DNA of 64,000 nt from Lachnospiraceae bacterium (lineage in GTDB: Bacteria > Bacillota > Clostridia > Lachnospirales > Lachnospiraceae), in assembly GCA_024682375.1 (NCBI GenBank), contig JAIKZI010000039.1, positions 144,338 to 208,337 on the forward strand, in the 5' to 3' direction. Made by a program: the position numbers and the translations under genes. The notes under the pieces are model-generated. The model was not told where the DNA came from. It did no database searches and saw only the letters and a list, made by a program, of their open reading frames with translations. Position 1 is the stretch's first letter; each line of letters starts with the position of its first letter. Positions 51,889 through 61,758 of the stretch are shown in pieces.

Positions 51889-53358
51889 TTAGATTTCTTT
51901 TTCAAGTTTTAAAATCGCATTCTTAATACGATTGATAGATTCGTCTTTGCCAAGAATTTCCATAAGCTGAGTAGCTCCACCAGGTGTGCTCATCTTTCCT
52001 GATACAGCTGTACGAAGTGGCCACATAACGAATCCAGTCTTGTATTCATGTTCTTCTCCAAACTTCTTAAGAACAGCAAATAGATTATCATTTGAATAAT
52101 CATCTGTTTCTTCAAGAACTGGAAGTACTTCTTTAAGAAGTGCAAGTGAGTTCTCTGGTGTAGTCTTCATCTTCTTATGTGTGTACATAGACATGTCATA
52201 GTCAGGAACTGCCTTCAAAAAGTCGATATGCTCTTCGATTTCTGGGAAGATTTCAATACGACTCTTTACAAGTTCAGCAATCTTTCTCTGATCCATTCCA
52301 TCAGGAACAGCCTCATCGAGGTATGGCTTAGCAAGTTCCATAAATCTGTCCAAATCCATAGCCTTTAGATACTCACCATTCATCCACTTAAGCTTGCCAT
52401 AATCAAATACGGCTGGTGACTTACCAATTCTATGGTAATCGAATTCTTTAACAAGTTCAGGAAGACTGAAGATTTCCTGATTTCCTTCTGGGCTCCATCC
52501 AAGAAGAGCTACGAAGTTTACGATAGCTTCTGTTACGAATCCCTTCTCAACAAGGTCTTCGAATGATGAATGTCCACTACGCTTCGAAAGCTTCTGGTGC
52601 TCCTCATTTGTGATAAGTGGACAATGAATATACTTAGGTACTTCCCAACCAAAAGCTTCATAAAGTCTATTGTACTTAGGTGAAGAAGAAAGGTACTCAT
52701 TTCCTCTTACTACATGAGTGATTCCCATCAAATGATCATCTACTACATTAGCAAAGTTATATGTTGGGAAACCATCTGATTTGATAAGAATCATATCATC
52801 AAGCTCTGAGTTATCTACTGTGATATCTCCGTATAACTCGTCATGGAATGTTGTAGTACCAGTTCTTGGGTTATTCTGTCTGATTACAAAAGGCTTACCT
52901 TCTGCAAGATTCTTCTCAACCTCTTCCTTTGAAAGTGAAAGACAATGCTTGTCATATACAGAGATTGTCTTTGTCTCACCATCAGCAGTAATATCCTGCT
53001 TTAAGCTATCAAGTCTTTCCTGGTCACAGAAGCAATAATATGCCTCTCCCTTTTCGATAAGCTTCTTAGCATATTCCATGTAGATACCAGCTGCCTGTCT
53101 TTCAGACTGAACATAAGGTCCTACACCTTTATCTTTGTCAGGGCCTTCATCATGAACGAGTCCAGTTTCCTTCATTGTACGATAGATAATATCTACAGCA
53201 CCTTCGACTAATCTTTCCTGATCAGTATCTTCGATTCTAAGAATATAATCTCCGCCTTCATGTTTTGCAATCAAGTAAGTATACAATGCAGTTCTTAGGT
53301 TACCAACGTGCATTCTTCCTGTTGGGCTTGGTGCAAATCTCGTTCTAACTTTTGCCAT
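51889..53358 (-). CDS. gltX: Glutamate--tRNA ligase
   Basis: GltX charges tRNA-Glu. Class I motifs are both present: the HIGH-type [17 protein letters not shown] (12-28) and [11 protein letters not shown] near 257. Length 489 is normal and the anticodon-binding C-terminus is complete. It is 29 nt after the membrane coiled-coil gene and 17 nt before the helicase. No cysteine-type zinc knot is obvious except around [13 protein letters not shown] (about 108-120), where two Cys remain. Confidence 0.96.
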   Translation of the reverse strand: MAKVRTRFAPSPTGRMHVGNLRTALYTYLIAKHEGGDYILRIEDTDQERLVEGAVDIIYRTMKETGLVHDEGPDKDKGVGPYVQSERQAAGIYMEYAKKLIEKGEAYYCFCDQERLDSLKQDITADGETKTISVYDKHCLSLSKEEVEKNLAEGKPFVIRQNNPRTGTTTFHDELYGDITVDNSELDDMILIKSDGFPTYNFANVVDDHLMGITHVVRGNEYLSSSPKYNRLYEAFGWEVPKYIHCPLITNEEHQKLSKRSGHSSFEDLVEKGFVTEAIVNFVALLGWSPEGNQEIFSLPELVKEFDYHRIGKSPAVFDYGKLKWMNGEYLKAMDLDRFMELAKPYLDEAVPDGMDQRKIAELVKSRIEIFPEIEEHIDFLKAVPDYDMSMYTHKKMKTTPENSLALLKEVLPVLEETDDYSNDNLFAVLKKFGEEHEYKTGFVMWPLRTAVSGKMSTPGGATQLMEILGKDESINRIKNAILKLEKEI

Positions 53359-53387
53359 TTTATTACTCCTTTATTTTTTCGCCTAAA

Positions 53388-54572
53388 TTAGGCTCTTTTA
53401 TATTGATTCAATCCGCAGAGCTTATCTACCGAATGAATAATCTCAAGTATCTCAGGAACGAAGAAATTATGTTCCTGCATAACCCTATCAATTTCATCTC
53501 TTTCGAGTTTGACAGATTCAGTATTATGGTTGATCTGGTCTCTAATCTTCTGTCGTCTAACAATGAGACGATGTTTAACCTCAACCATCTCATCATGATT
53601 TACCAAGGCTCTGGCCTGATATTCCCAAATCTTTGAATCATATAGTTTCTTCGACTCAAGGAATTCCATAAACTGTTCAACACAGAACTCCATATCTCTA
53701 TTATTTCTTCTATAGAGATCTCTTTCAGCCTTTTCAATCTGATAATTATTAAAAATATATTCCAACTCCATAGCTGACTCTACACTATAACGATTATAGA
53801 CGTAACGCACAGCATTAGTTATATTAGCATATTTCATCCTTGATGAGTTAAGCATCGGGATAATTTTGTTCAAATATTTTAAAGAACGCTTCCTTCTACG
53901 CCTGATTGATGAAGACCAGGCAAAGAACAGGGAAAAAGATACCCCGCCGAAAACAAGCAATGCCACGAAATACCATGTTATATCTTTATCCGAGGTATTG
54001 TCAAAGAAAAGAATAATAGCAAGTGCTAATAGACAGATGAAAAAAAGAAGAATCGATACAATTCTAGAATTTTTCTCCGCTCTTTTTATATTTTCTCTTT
54101 CTATTTCAATAGCATTCTTTTCACCTTCAAGATGATGCATATCCTTTTCAAGAGAATGCTGATATATCTCATTTTCCTTTAGTCTCAAAATAGTATTAGG
54201 AACATCTTCAAAATTCTCTTCCATCATAGTGTAGTTTTCTTCAGATATTCTCTTTTCTCTATGTTCAAAACTAGATCTGGAACGAGATAGCTCGACAATC
54301 TTTCCAGCTAAAACCTTAAGATCAGCTCTCTCCTCTTCAGGCATATTTTCCAAAATATCAATATCATTTAGATACTTTGTAACAATTCTATACTCTTTCT
54401 TTTCAGCCTCGATTTCTTTTGTATTAGAAACGATCTGTTCACAGGAATCTAGAATATATCTCTCCAGTTTCTTAGGATCGTCCCAATCATCAAGTGTACG
54501 TATTTCTTCTAGAGTTCGATTAAATGCCTGATCTAGATTTTCCTTCTTTTTCTTCTTACCAAATCCAAACAT
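53388..54572 (-). CDS. Membrane coiled-coil protein of unknown function (fourth gene of the DUF5717 module)
   Basis: The 394-residue protein begins with a basic tag (MFGFGKKKKKENLDQ), has a long coiled coil (about 35-170), two adjacent membrane helices (about 172-192 and 200-220), a basic stop (SSIRRRRKRS), and a second helical cytosolic part (about 225-394). Both ends are predicted inside the cell. I recognise no family. It follows the TPR-like gene by 17 nt and precedes gltX by 29 nt. It would make a plausible membrane anchor for the soluble partners in the same module, but that is inference from layout only. Confidence 0.7.
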   Translation of the reverse strand: MFGFGKKKKKENLDQAFNRTLEEIRTLDDWDDPKKLERYILDSCEQIVSNTKEIEAEKKEYRIVTKYLNDIDILENMPEEERADLKVLAGKIVELSRSRSSFEHREKRISEENYTMMEENFEDVPNTILRLKENEIYQHSLEKDMHHLEGEKNAIEIERENIKRAEKNSRIVSILLFFICLLALAIILFFDNTSDKDITWYFVALLVFGGVSFSLFFAWSSSIRRRRKRSLKYLNKIIPMLNSSRMKYANITNAVRYVYNRYSVESAMELEYIFNNYQIEKAERDLYRRNNRDMEFCVEQFMEFLESKKLYDSKIWEYQARALVNHDEMVEVKHRLIVRRQKIRDQINHNTESVKLERDEIDRVMQEHNFFVPEILEIIHSVDKLCGLNQYKRA

Positions 54573-54589
54573 AGTCTCTCCCCTATTAA

Positions 54590-55405
54590 TTAAATACCAC
54601 TATTCTTCTCATATTCACTTTCCCAAATGCCTACCAGAGCGGCAAGTGATTTTGGATCTTGTGAATACGCCTTTTCCACCTTGGCTTTAAAAGATTCTAC
54701 ACTCGAAGAGTTTATAGAATTATTAAATTCATCTTTAACAACTTCAACTAAATCAGGTGGAACCAGGTATCTATCTACAACAGCTTTAAATGCATTCTCA
54801 TCATTCATCAAAAGAACACAATGTAACAGAGCTTTTATAGATTCAGTACGTCTATTTTTTTCATAGGCACTATTAAAACATTCTTTAGCTTCTTCAAAGA
54901 AAAACATCCTAGAATAGCAAACACCTAAATTGTAAAAAACATCTCCTTCATTTACAACGCTTAGTTTCAAATTCTTTCTGTCTTCTAGAATTGAAGTATA
55001 TTCTAGCACCGCATCTGAAAGACGGTCAGAATGAAGCAATCTGTCTGCCCTGATTTTTCTGATTTCAGCTTCACTTTTATTTTCCAATGCCTGAATACGG
55101 TCAATTGTTTTCTTTAAATCGCTCTCAGTCAAATATCCACAATTACTTAGTAGACGTCCAACAAAAATATGTAAAGAAGCACCTTCGGCAATCAAATCAT
55201 CCAACTCACGTTTTAATGCAGGAAGATGTAATTCTTCTCCAACCCAGTTAGTAAAGTCGCCTGTCATAATATCTTCACTAAGCATATCAGTATGCTTAAA
55301 AGCTAGATGAGATAGCTCCTCTAAAGAATAGATATTTATACCGAAGTCATCCATGTAATATGGTGTTCCGGCTAAAGGAATCTTGCAAAGTATCAAATCG
55401 CCCAT
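54590..55405 (-). CDS. TPR-like protein of unknown function (third gene of the DUF5717 module)
   Basis: The 271-residue soluble protein has an N-terminal region with a predicted short helical domain (EELHLPALKRELDDLIAEGASLHIFVGRLL, about 56-85). A helical repeat part includes a TPR-like unit, VFYNLGVCYSRMFFFEEAKECFNSAYEKNR (about 157-186), and the region ends with a further helical pair. TPR repeats usually bind partner proteins. The start overlaps the stop of the Hsp70-like gene by one base, so translation is coupled. I do not recognise a named family. Confidence 0.7.
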   Translation of the reverse strand: MGDLILCKIPLAGTPYYMDDFGINIYSLEELSHLAFKHTDMLSEDIMTGDFTNWVGEELHLPALKRELDDLIAEGASLHIFVGRLLSNCGYLTESDLKKTIDRIQALENKSEAEIRKIRADRLLHSDRLSDAVLEYTSILEDRKNLKLSVVNEGDVFYNLGVCYSRMFFFEEAKECFNSAYEKNRRTESIKALLHCVLLMNDENAFKAVVDRYLVPPDLVEVVKDEFNNSINSSSVESFKAKVEKAYSQDPKSLAALVGIWESEYEKNSGI

Positions 55406-56640
55406 TATGCTTCCTCCTTTAGTTTGATTCTATGAACATAATTCATAGATGATCCTGGAGCTATTTCTCCAAAACCTAAATCTCTGATATTAACTTCTAC
55501 TTCCGTATCAGATACAGCTTTCGCATTTATACGAAGTCTTGTAGTTCCTTCTTCTCTATCAGGTAAATCATCTAATACAAGCTTTTCTATAGAAGCTGTC
55601 CTGCTCTCAGGTCTTTGAACCCAAAATTCAATTTCTTTAGAGCCAAACAAAATAACTTCACATTCTCCCTGACTCTGAAACCAACTTTCCCCGGCATCAA
55701 GAATTGTAAAGAACTGCATCTTATTGTCATCATTTACTTTAAGAGAAAGGTTCATCTTTAATTCATTTGAACCAATATAAACATAATTAAAATTGGAGTT
55801 TTCCTGCTTTACATATCCTGCAAAACATGCTCCCTTAGAATAAAGATTCTTTCCAATAAATACTCTTCTATTCTCTAAAAGATATTCCATGGATGATTTC
55901 ATCCACCCACCGTCAAAGCCGTCTCCTACAAGGTATACGCTAGAAATTGAATTATCTTTTAATAAAGCTCTAAGTACGCTTAAAAGAGATTCATCCTTTT
56001 TTAGTTTTCCAAGTGTATCCTTTCCAGATTTAAGCTTTACAGTAATTGGAGTTGTATGTCTATCTAAACTCAAAAAAGTATAAGCGATATCAGATTTATC
56101 ACAATCCAAAAGCAAAACATCATGCATAAAAGTTGTGGCATCCTGATTCAATGCATAATAATAAAAAGCCTCCATATAATCGATAACAAGAAGTCTATCT
56201 TCAGGCAATGACAACTTATTTGTAATAATCGAACAAAGTTCAGCCATATCCAGTGAAAGTGATGGAACTGTAATAACAAGCTTCTTAACAGAATTTGCAT
56301 TGACAGGCATTCCGGATATTTCGAGCAAATGCTTTATATAAATAGTAAGAAGATCTCTTGAAGAATAAATCTTTCCATCTATTCTTATTTCATTATTAGA
56401 TAAAGCATTATTGAGAAGATTTTCAGCCTCCTCTGCGCTGCCTTCAGCTATCATATTCTTAGCTTCTTTGCCATAGAACCACTGATCCAAGCCTTTTCTC
56501 TTTGCTAAGCAAGTAGGAATCTGAAACTCTTCACTTCCCATAACAGTACTTACGCTTCCTGGTTCTTTCATGGAAGAATTGTAATAGCTCAATATTGTAT
56601 TTTTAATTCCTAAATCAATTCCGAAAAAAATGCCTTCCAC
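55405..56640 (-). CDS. Hsp70/actin-fold (ASKHA) protein, DUF5716 family
   Basis: The 411-residue protein starts with a phosphate-1 loop like Hsp70 (FFGIDLGIKNTILSYYN, residues 5-21). It continues with KKLVITVPSLSLDMAELCSI (about 120-139), a weak phosphate-2 segment (VLLLDCDKSDIAYTFL), and an adenosine-like motif (VYLVGDGFDGGWMKSSMEYL). A C-terminal beta domain (about 310-411) recalls an Hsp70 substrate domain. The phosphate-2 Asp-Gly pair is missing, so hydrolysis is doubtful. It is shorter than DnaK (about 600) and lacks the helical lid. It is adjacent to the DUF5717 gene, its usual neighbour as I recall, and to a TPR protein. Confidence 0.78.
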   Translation of the reverse strand: MEGIFFGIDLGIKNTILSYYNSSMKEPGSVSTVMGSEEFQIPTCLAKRKGLDQWFYGKEAKNMIAEGSAEEAENLLNNALSNNEIRIDGKIYSSRDLLTIYIKHLLEISGMPVNANSVKKLVITVPSLSLDMAELCSIITNKLSLPEDRLLVIDYMEAFYYYALNQDATTFMHDVLLLDCDKSDIAYTFLSLDRHTTPITVKLKSGKDTLGKLKKDESLLSVLRALLKDNSISSVYLVGDGFDGGWMKSSMEYLLENRRVFIGKNLYSKGACFAGYVKQENSNFNYVYIGSNELKMNLSLKVNDDNKMQFFTILDAGESWFQSQGECEVILFGSKEIEFWVQRPESRTASIEKLVLDDLPDREEGTTRLRINAKAVSDTEVEVNIRDLGFGEIAPGSSMNYVHRIKLKEEA

Positions 56641-56658
56641 TACTTCTCTCCAAAAATT

Positions 56659-59600
56659 CTACAAACCAGAAAACAAATCTCTAGTAACAATATCCAAGCT
56701 TCCATATTCACTGAGCGAATTCTTTAAATCCAGATTCTCTGAAAGCATCATTGAATACTTCATATGATTGATTCTATCAAATCTACCCTCTTCCTGCTTC
56801 TCAAAATAATCAGGTCCAGATATTCTTCCTTCTTTTATAACCTCGCCATCTTTTTTCCCTTCAATAATCTTATAAGTAATAATATCTCCGGTAAAAAGCA
56901 CGAACATACGAATATATAATCCAGAATAAACTTCCGGCAAAGGAACAGTATATTCCTCATTATCATTCTTTTTTATTCTACAGAAAAGTCTAGCTCCGGT
57001 TTTATAAGGAATGCTTATAAAACTTCTATCATTCAAGTGATATTTAATACGCAGTCCCTTAGGCGCTGATTTAAAGAACGGGAATCTGATATTTCTAGAG
57101 ATATAATATCTCAAATACTTATCCAAAGTCTTATACTCTTCTTTTGAAAGGTTTTCCTGTTCACAAAGGAACTTGATAAGTGAGATTCTCATACTATCAT
57201 TAACATTATCATCTAAAACGACTGAACGATAAAGTTCATTAATAAAACAATCAGGAAGTGCAGCATCTGAAAGAATGTTTTCTCTACTCCAGAATGTCAA
57301 AAAGGCTTCCTTCACCATCCTATTATGTCTGTCTCCAAGAAATGCTTTAAAAATATCTTCTGGGAAATGTTCCTTAAAAGATGTGTAAATCATCTGGAAA
57401 ATGATTCTCTCAGCAAATCCTTCCTGTTTAACATCACATTCTTTGCATACGGAAAAAATCTTCTCCATACACTCTGTTGCACCGGAATAAAACTTTGCCA
57501 AATAGCTTGCACTCGCCTGCGAAGCATAACCCTTCATAAGTAAATTTGAAGCCAAAAGTAATAATGTATCATCTGATGCAAACTCTAAGTAAACAATCAT
57601 TACATTTACAAGATTGAGCATAAGTTTCGGATCACAATCTGAAGCATCAACCACCTTTATATACTCATAAGCTTCTTCAAATTTATGAGATCTAATCGCA
57701 TAAGATACTATCTCTTTTACAATATATTTAGGTAGAGAAAGCTTATTTCTTCTAGTCCAAATATATGAAAGAATAATATCCTCTTTCATATTGTCTTTTA
57801 AAAGAGCATATATTTCATCATAACGTCTAACCAAGAAATCAGAGTCAAAATCACTATTCTTAAATATAGATTCAATAAACGGAATATCCTTGTTTGTAAA
57901 AGCTACATTCTCATCTTCTCTTGTAAGATTATAAAGCATAGCAGGAACAGAATGACTATATCTTTCCGGAAGCATTCCATCATCTGTATCCAATCTAATA
58001 ATAGGATCCATGACATATAATTCTCTATCACTATGAACTGTACCGTCCATATCGACAAGGAATATTCTATAGTTCTTATCTGTTATAGGTACATATGCAA
58101 TATTATTAACTATAGGGCATACTACAGATTTTCTATAGCAATCCTGATACAAAATAATCTGTTTTGCTTCTTCTCTCAAAACTGCAACACGATTGATAAA
58201 CAAAAATGGAACAACAAGTTCAGAAAAAGCTGCAAAATTATGATTATGATCCATCATCTCCTGATAAATCACAGTGAGATTATCATCAATTCTCTCCTGT
58301 TGCATCTCTGCAAGCGCAAAGCTTTCAATATCAGGTAAATACTCTCTATATAATCTTGGATGTTTGTTCTGATTTGCAATCATAGCAACATAGAGAAAAG
58401 CTCTTCTTTCTATGCTTAGATTACTTGGATATCTAAAATATAAAAGTACAGATTCTGGGATTTCTTCTACACTATCAAGTGGAAGAGAGTTTAAATATGC
58501 CTCAAATAAACCAGAAACATTGATTCCCTCTTCAATACCCTTTTTATACCATTTTGAATATTCTTTAGAAAACTTCTCATTTTTAATTAGATAATTCAAA
58601 ATAGCTTCTAATAATTCAAAAGAACTATCCGTCTTATATGCAGTGGTTACTATTTCAAATACAATTCTATCGAATCCTTCACTTGCCCTGAGTAATCCAG
58701 CTAAAACAGAAATAATATCCATAGTAAAAGAATGATTCTTTCTGCCAAAGTTTAAAACTTTTACAGTAAATGGATCAAAACTCTGAACCAGATAAGGATG
58801 TAATTTAAATACATCTAATGCTTCTTCAAGAAGAAATGAAGAAACATATCCTGAATTTACCCACTGTTTAATATCTCTAAGTTTTCTGGCAGGATCATCC
58901 ATATATTCTTTTCTAAGATACAATAAAAATAGGAAAATTCGAGAATCCTCAGAATTCATTCTAAAAATCTTCTCTATTTCATCTGTAAGCTTTTCCTGAT
59001 AATGCTCATCAGGATCTATAAGAATACATAAATATAAAAGATAAGCCCATTCAAACTTACTATGATCTTTGATATCAGCCTTTAAATCTCTAATAAGCCA
59101 AAGAGCTTTTTGTCTCTCTCCATTTAGAATTCTGACATGAGAAAGCAATAATCTATCTAATATAGGCATACGATATGAAATATATTCTTCCTCATCTTCA
59201 GATGGTTTTCTGTCTAAATCTAAATCCCAGGTCTTCTCTTTTCTTTCGTGAATCTTTCCTTCATCATCGAAATAAATAGCTGCATCGCTAATAGAATTCT
59301 GGGATTCCTCTATTTTAAAGGAAATAATTAAATTTTGATATAATTTCTTGCTTAAGGCTGCAATACCCAGATTTCCAGTTCTATAAGATATCACATCTCT
59401 TAAAATTTCTGTACGAATTCTCTTCTTTCGAATCTCTAATTTTCTTTCACAATAATCCTCATCCAAAAGATTTGCATCGACAAAAACACTTCTATAAGTA
59501 GAGCCATCATAAAACTTGATTTCTCCACGATTCTTACCTTTATGCATTTTTTCCGTACGAATATAAAACTTATAATCGTACTCTCTTCCTAAGAATTCAT

Positions 59601-60330
59601 TTTCAGTAATTCTTCTCAAAGGTAAGTCAATAAAACTAGATGATGTAGTAATAAATAAATCGAGCTTTCCCCAGCTGGATCTAGTGATATTAATTGTGCC
59701 TCTCTGATCATCTGTAATATCATTAAACTCGATATTTTTAGCATCTAGTGTATAAGTTAATTTTGTATTTAATTTTGTTTCTTCAAGGAAATGCTGAAGA
59801 TTAATACCTGATGGTACAGCTTTTTGATATCCCTTATATAATACTCTGATATCTACCGGCTGTTTTTTTATAAATCTTTCAAATGTACGCGTTCTAAATA
59901 ACGTCAAGCCTTCGTTAAAATCAATTTCACAAAGCTTGCCGAAATCTTCTAACGTTTTGATTTCTCCTATAGATGAAATAAGTGGAGATGATTTGAAAGT
60001 GAATTTAAATGGGACTCTTACTTCGCCCATATTATAGACAACATCAAAATACCCTGTGAGTTCATCCACAGAGGTAAAAGAATTTGTAAGTGTATGGAAA
60101 GAAATATCTACACTCTTTCCATCAAAAGTTGGATTATCGATGCACACATAAGGGCTAGATGCATATACATAGCCCTTTATGTCCACATCATTTTTCGAAC
60201 CAATGGTAAAAGAGCCAGATATAATCTGCTCCTCATTACCATCTAATTCGATATTAGAAGGAGAAATATTAAGTTCTGGTTTTAAATCCTCAAACCTATC
60301 TTCTGAAATTTTCCAGATTCGCCTTTTCAA
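56659..60330 (-). CDS. Large DUF5717 family protein (1223 residues)
   Basis: The protein has no signal peptide or membrane segment. Residues about 10-115 look like an immunoglobulin-type beta domain (LNISPSNIELDGNEEQIISG, SFTIGSKNDVDIKGYVYASS). A second beta region spans about 180-300. The centre (about 330-720 and 830-1060) is a long helical-repeat solenoid resembling TPR/HEAT arrays, and a beta region near the C-terminus ends the protein. Start is TTG 60330 with GGGAGA upstream. It is the first gene of the module, 18 nt before the Hsp70-like gene. The shape suggests a large scaffold; function is unknown. Confidence 0.78.
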   Translation of the reverse strand: MKRRIWKISEDRFEDLKPELNISPSNIELDGNEEQIISGSFTIGSKNDVDIKGYVYASSPYVCIDNPTFDGKSVDISFHTLTNSFTSVDELTGYFDVVYNMGEVRVPFKFTFKSSPLISSIGEIKTLEDFGKLCEIDFNEGLTLFRTRTFERFIKKQPVDIRVLYKGYQKAVPSGINLQHFLEETKLNTKLTYTLDAKNIEFNDITDDQRGTINITRSSWGKLDLFITTSSSFIDLPLRRITENEFLGREYDYKFYIRTEKMHKGKNRGEIKFYDGSTYRSVFVDANLLDEDYCERKLEIRKKRIRTEILRDVISYRTGNLGIAALSKKLYQNLIISFKIEESQNSISDAAIYFDDEGKIHERKEKTWDLDLDRKPSEDEEEYISYRMPILDRLLLSHVRILNGERQKALWLIRDLKADIKDHSKFEWAYLLYLCILIDPDEHYQEKLTDEIEKIFRMNSEDSRIFLFLLYLRKEYMDDPARKLRDIKQWVNSGYVSSFLLEEALDVFKLHPYLVQSFDPFTVKVLNFGRKNHSFTMDIISVLAGLLRASEGFDRIVFEIVTTAYKTDSSFELLEAILNYLIKNEKFSKEYSKWYKKGIEEGINVSGLFEAYLNSLPLDSVEEIPESVLLYFRYPSNLSIERRAFLYVAMIANQNKHPRLYREYLPDIESFALAEMQQERIDDNLTVIYQEMMDHNHNFAAFSELVVPFLFINRVAVLREEAKQIILYQDCYRKSVVCPIVNNIAYVPITDKNYRIFLVDMDGTVHSDRELYVMDPIIRLDTDDGMLPERYSHSVPAMLYNLTREDENVAFTNKDIPFIESIFKNSDFDSDFLVRRYDEIYALLKDNMKEDIILSYIWTRRNKLSLPKYIVKEIVSYAIRSHKFEEAYEYIKVVDASDCDPKLMLNLVNVMIVYLEFASDDTLLLLASNLLMKGYASQASASYLAKFYSGATECMEKIFSVCKECDVKQEGFAERIIFQMIYTSFKEHFPEDIFKAFLGDRHNRMVKEAFLTFWSRENILSDAALPDCFINELYRSVVLDDNVNDSMRISLIKFLCEQENLSKEEYKTLDKYLRYYISRNIRFPFFKSAPKGLRIKYHLNDRSFISIPYKTGARLFCRIKKNDNEEYTVPLPEVYSGLYIRMFVLFTGDIITYKIIEGKKDGEVIKEGRISGPDYFEKQEEGRFDRINHMKYSMMLSENLDLKNSLSEYGSLDIVTRDLFSGL

Positions 60331-60375
60331 ACTATAATTCTCCCATTCCGTTTAGTAAAAATAATAAGTTAGTGT

Positions 60376-61758
60376 TTATTTTGCTGCGAAATAGTCCATA
60401 ATTCCCTTTGCAGCGGCTTTTCCAGCGCCCATAGCAAGGATTACAGTTGCTGCTCCAGTAACTGCATCTCCACCAGCATAAACGCCAGTCTTTGATGTTT
60501 CACCATTTTCTTCTTTTGCGATGATACATCCTCTCTTATTTACATCTAGACCTTTTGTTGTAGATGAAATAAGTGGGTTAGGTGATGTTCCCAGTGACAT
60601 GATTACTGTATCGCAATCAATTTCATACTCACTGCCAGGAATCTCTACTGGTCTACGTCTTCCAGAATCATCTGGTTCACCGAGTTCCATTTTAATAAGC
60701 TTTACGCCTCTAACCCATCCGTCGTCGTCACCTAATACTTCAACAGGGTTCTGAAGGAGATCAAAGATGATTCCTTCCTCTTCTGCATGGTGAACTTCCT
60801 CACGTCTAGCTGGAAGTTCTTCCATACTACGTCTATATACAACATGAACTTCTGCGCCGAGACGAAGAGCTGTTCTAGCTGCATCCATAGCAACGTTTCC
60901 GCCACCGACTACGACTACCTTTTTTCCTCTAAAGATAGGTGTATCCTGATCTTTAAAGGCCTTCATAAGGTTATTACGTGTCAAAAATTCGTTGGCTGAG
61001 AATACTCCGTTTAACTGTTCACCAGGAATATTCATAAATCTAGGAAGACCTGCACCAGATCCAATAAATACAGCTTCAAAGCCCTTTTCATTGAGAAGCT
61101 GGTCGATAGTAAGTGTCTTTCCAATGATTACATCTGTGTCAATCTTTACACCAAGTGCTTCTACATTTGCAACTTCGTGAGCTACAACCTCGTCTTTTGG
61201 AAGACGGAATTCTGGAATACCATAAACAAGTACTCCACCAGCCTCATGTAGAGCTTCAAAAATAGTTACATCGTAACCTTCTTTTGCTAAATCTCCAGCA
61301 CAAGTAAGTCCGGAAGGACCTGCTCCGATGATAGCTACCTTGTGACCATTCTTAGTTTCTGCCTTCTTAGGTGCAATTCCGTTCTTTCTAGCCCAATCAG
61401 CGACGAATCTTTCAAGTTTACCAATAGCAACTGGTTCACCTTTGATTCCTCTGATACATACGCCTTCACACTGTGTTTCCTGTGGACAAACACGACCACA
61501 TACAGCAGGAAGTGCACTTGACTCAGAAATAATTTCATAAGCCTTTTCAAAGTTACCCTCTGTAACTTCATGGATAAAAGCTGGAATATTAATAGATACA
61601 GGACATCCTGCTACACAACGAGGATTCTTACAGTTAAGACATCTCTTAGCCTCTTCGATAGCCTCTTCTTCAGTATATCCTAAACAAACTTCATCGAAAT
61701 TCTTTGCACGAACCTTTGGTTCCTGTTCAGCAATAGGTACTCTCTTTAAAACGTCCAT
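60376..61758 (-). CDS. nfnB: NfnB: NADPH-binding subunit of bifurcating transhydrogenase (GltA-type)
   Basis: The 460-residue flavoprotein belongs to the glutamate synthase small-subunit family. An N-terminal [4Fe-4S] region (CLNCKNPRCVAGCPVSI, about 42-58, and CGRVCPQETQCEGVC, about 88-102) precedes two Rossmann folds, one for FAD (IIGAGPSGLTCAGDLA, about 143-158) and one for NADPH (VVVVGGGNVAMDAARTALRLG, about 283-303). No large glutamate synthase gene is nearby. It is coupled to an NfnA-type partner by a one-base overlap, so reversible NADH/NADPH/ferredoxin electron bifurcation is the likely role. The symbol gltA is often applied to such genes. Confidence 0.88.
   Translation of the reverse strand: MDVLKRVPIAEQEPKVRAKNFDEVCLGYTEEEAIEEAKRCLNCKNPRCVAGCPVSINIPAFIHEVTEGNFEKAYEIISESSALPAVCGRVCPQETQCEGVCIRGIKGEPVAIGKLERFVADWARKNGIAPKKAETKNGHKVAIIGAGPSGLTCAGDLAKEGYDVTIFEALHEAGGVLVYGIPEFRLPKDEVVAHEVANVEALGVKIDTDVIIGKTLTIDQLLNEKGFEAVFIGSGAGLPRFMNIPGEQLNGVFSANEFLTRNNLMKAFKDQDTPIFRGKKVVVVGGGNVAMDAARTALRLGAEVHVVYRRSMEELPARREEVHHAEEEGIIFDLLQNPVEVLGDDDGWVRGVKLIKMELGEPDDSGRRRPVEIPGSEYEIDCDTVIMSLGTSPNPLISSTTKGLDVNKRGCIIAKEENGETSKTGVYAGGDAVTGAATVILAMGAGKAAAKGIMDYFAAK

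Noticed and set aside
53359-53400. Terminator between the membrane coiled-coil gene and gltX
   Set aside because: GCCTAATTTAGGC is only a 5-pair stem and is followed by A-rich rather than T-rich sequence on the minus-strand transcript.
60376-61758. Glutamate synthase small subunit
   Set aside because: No large subunit gene is near and the neighbour is an NfnA-type protein, so the bifurcating transhydrogenase reading is preferred.
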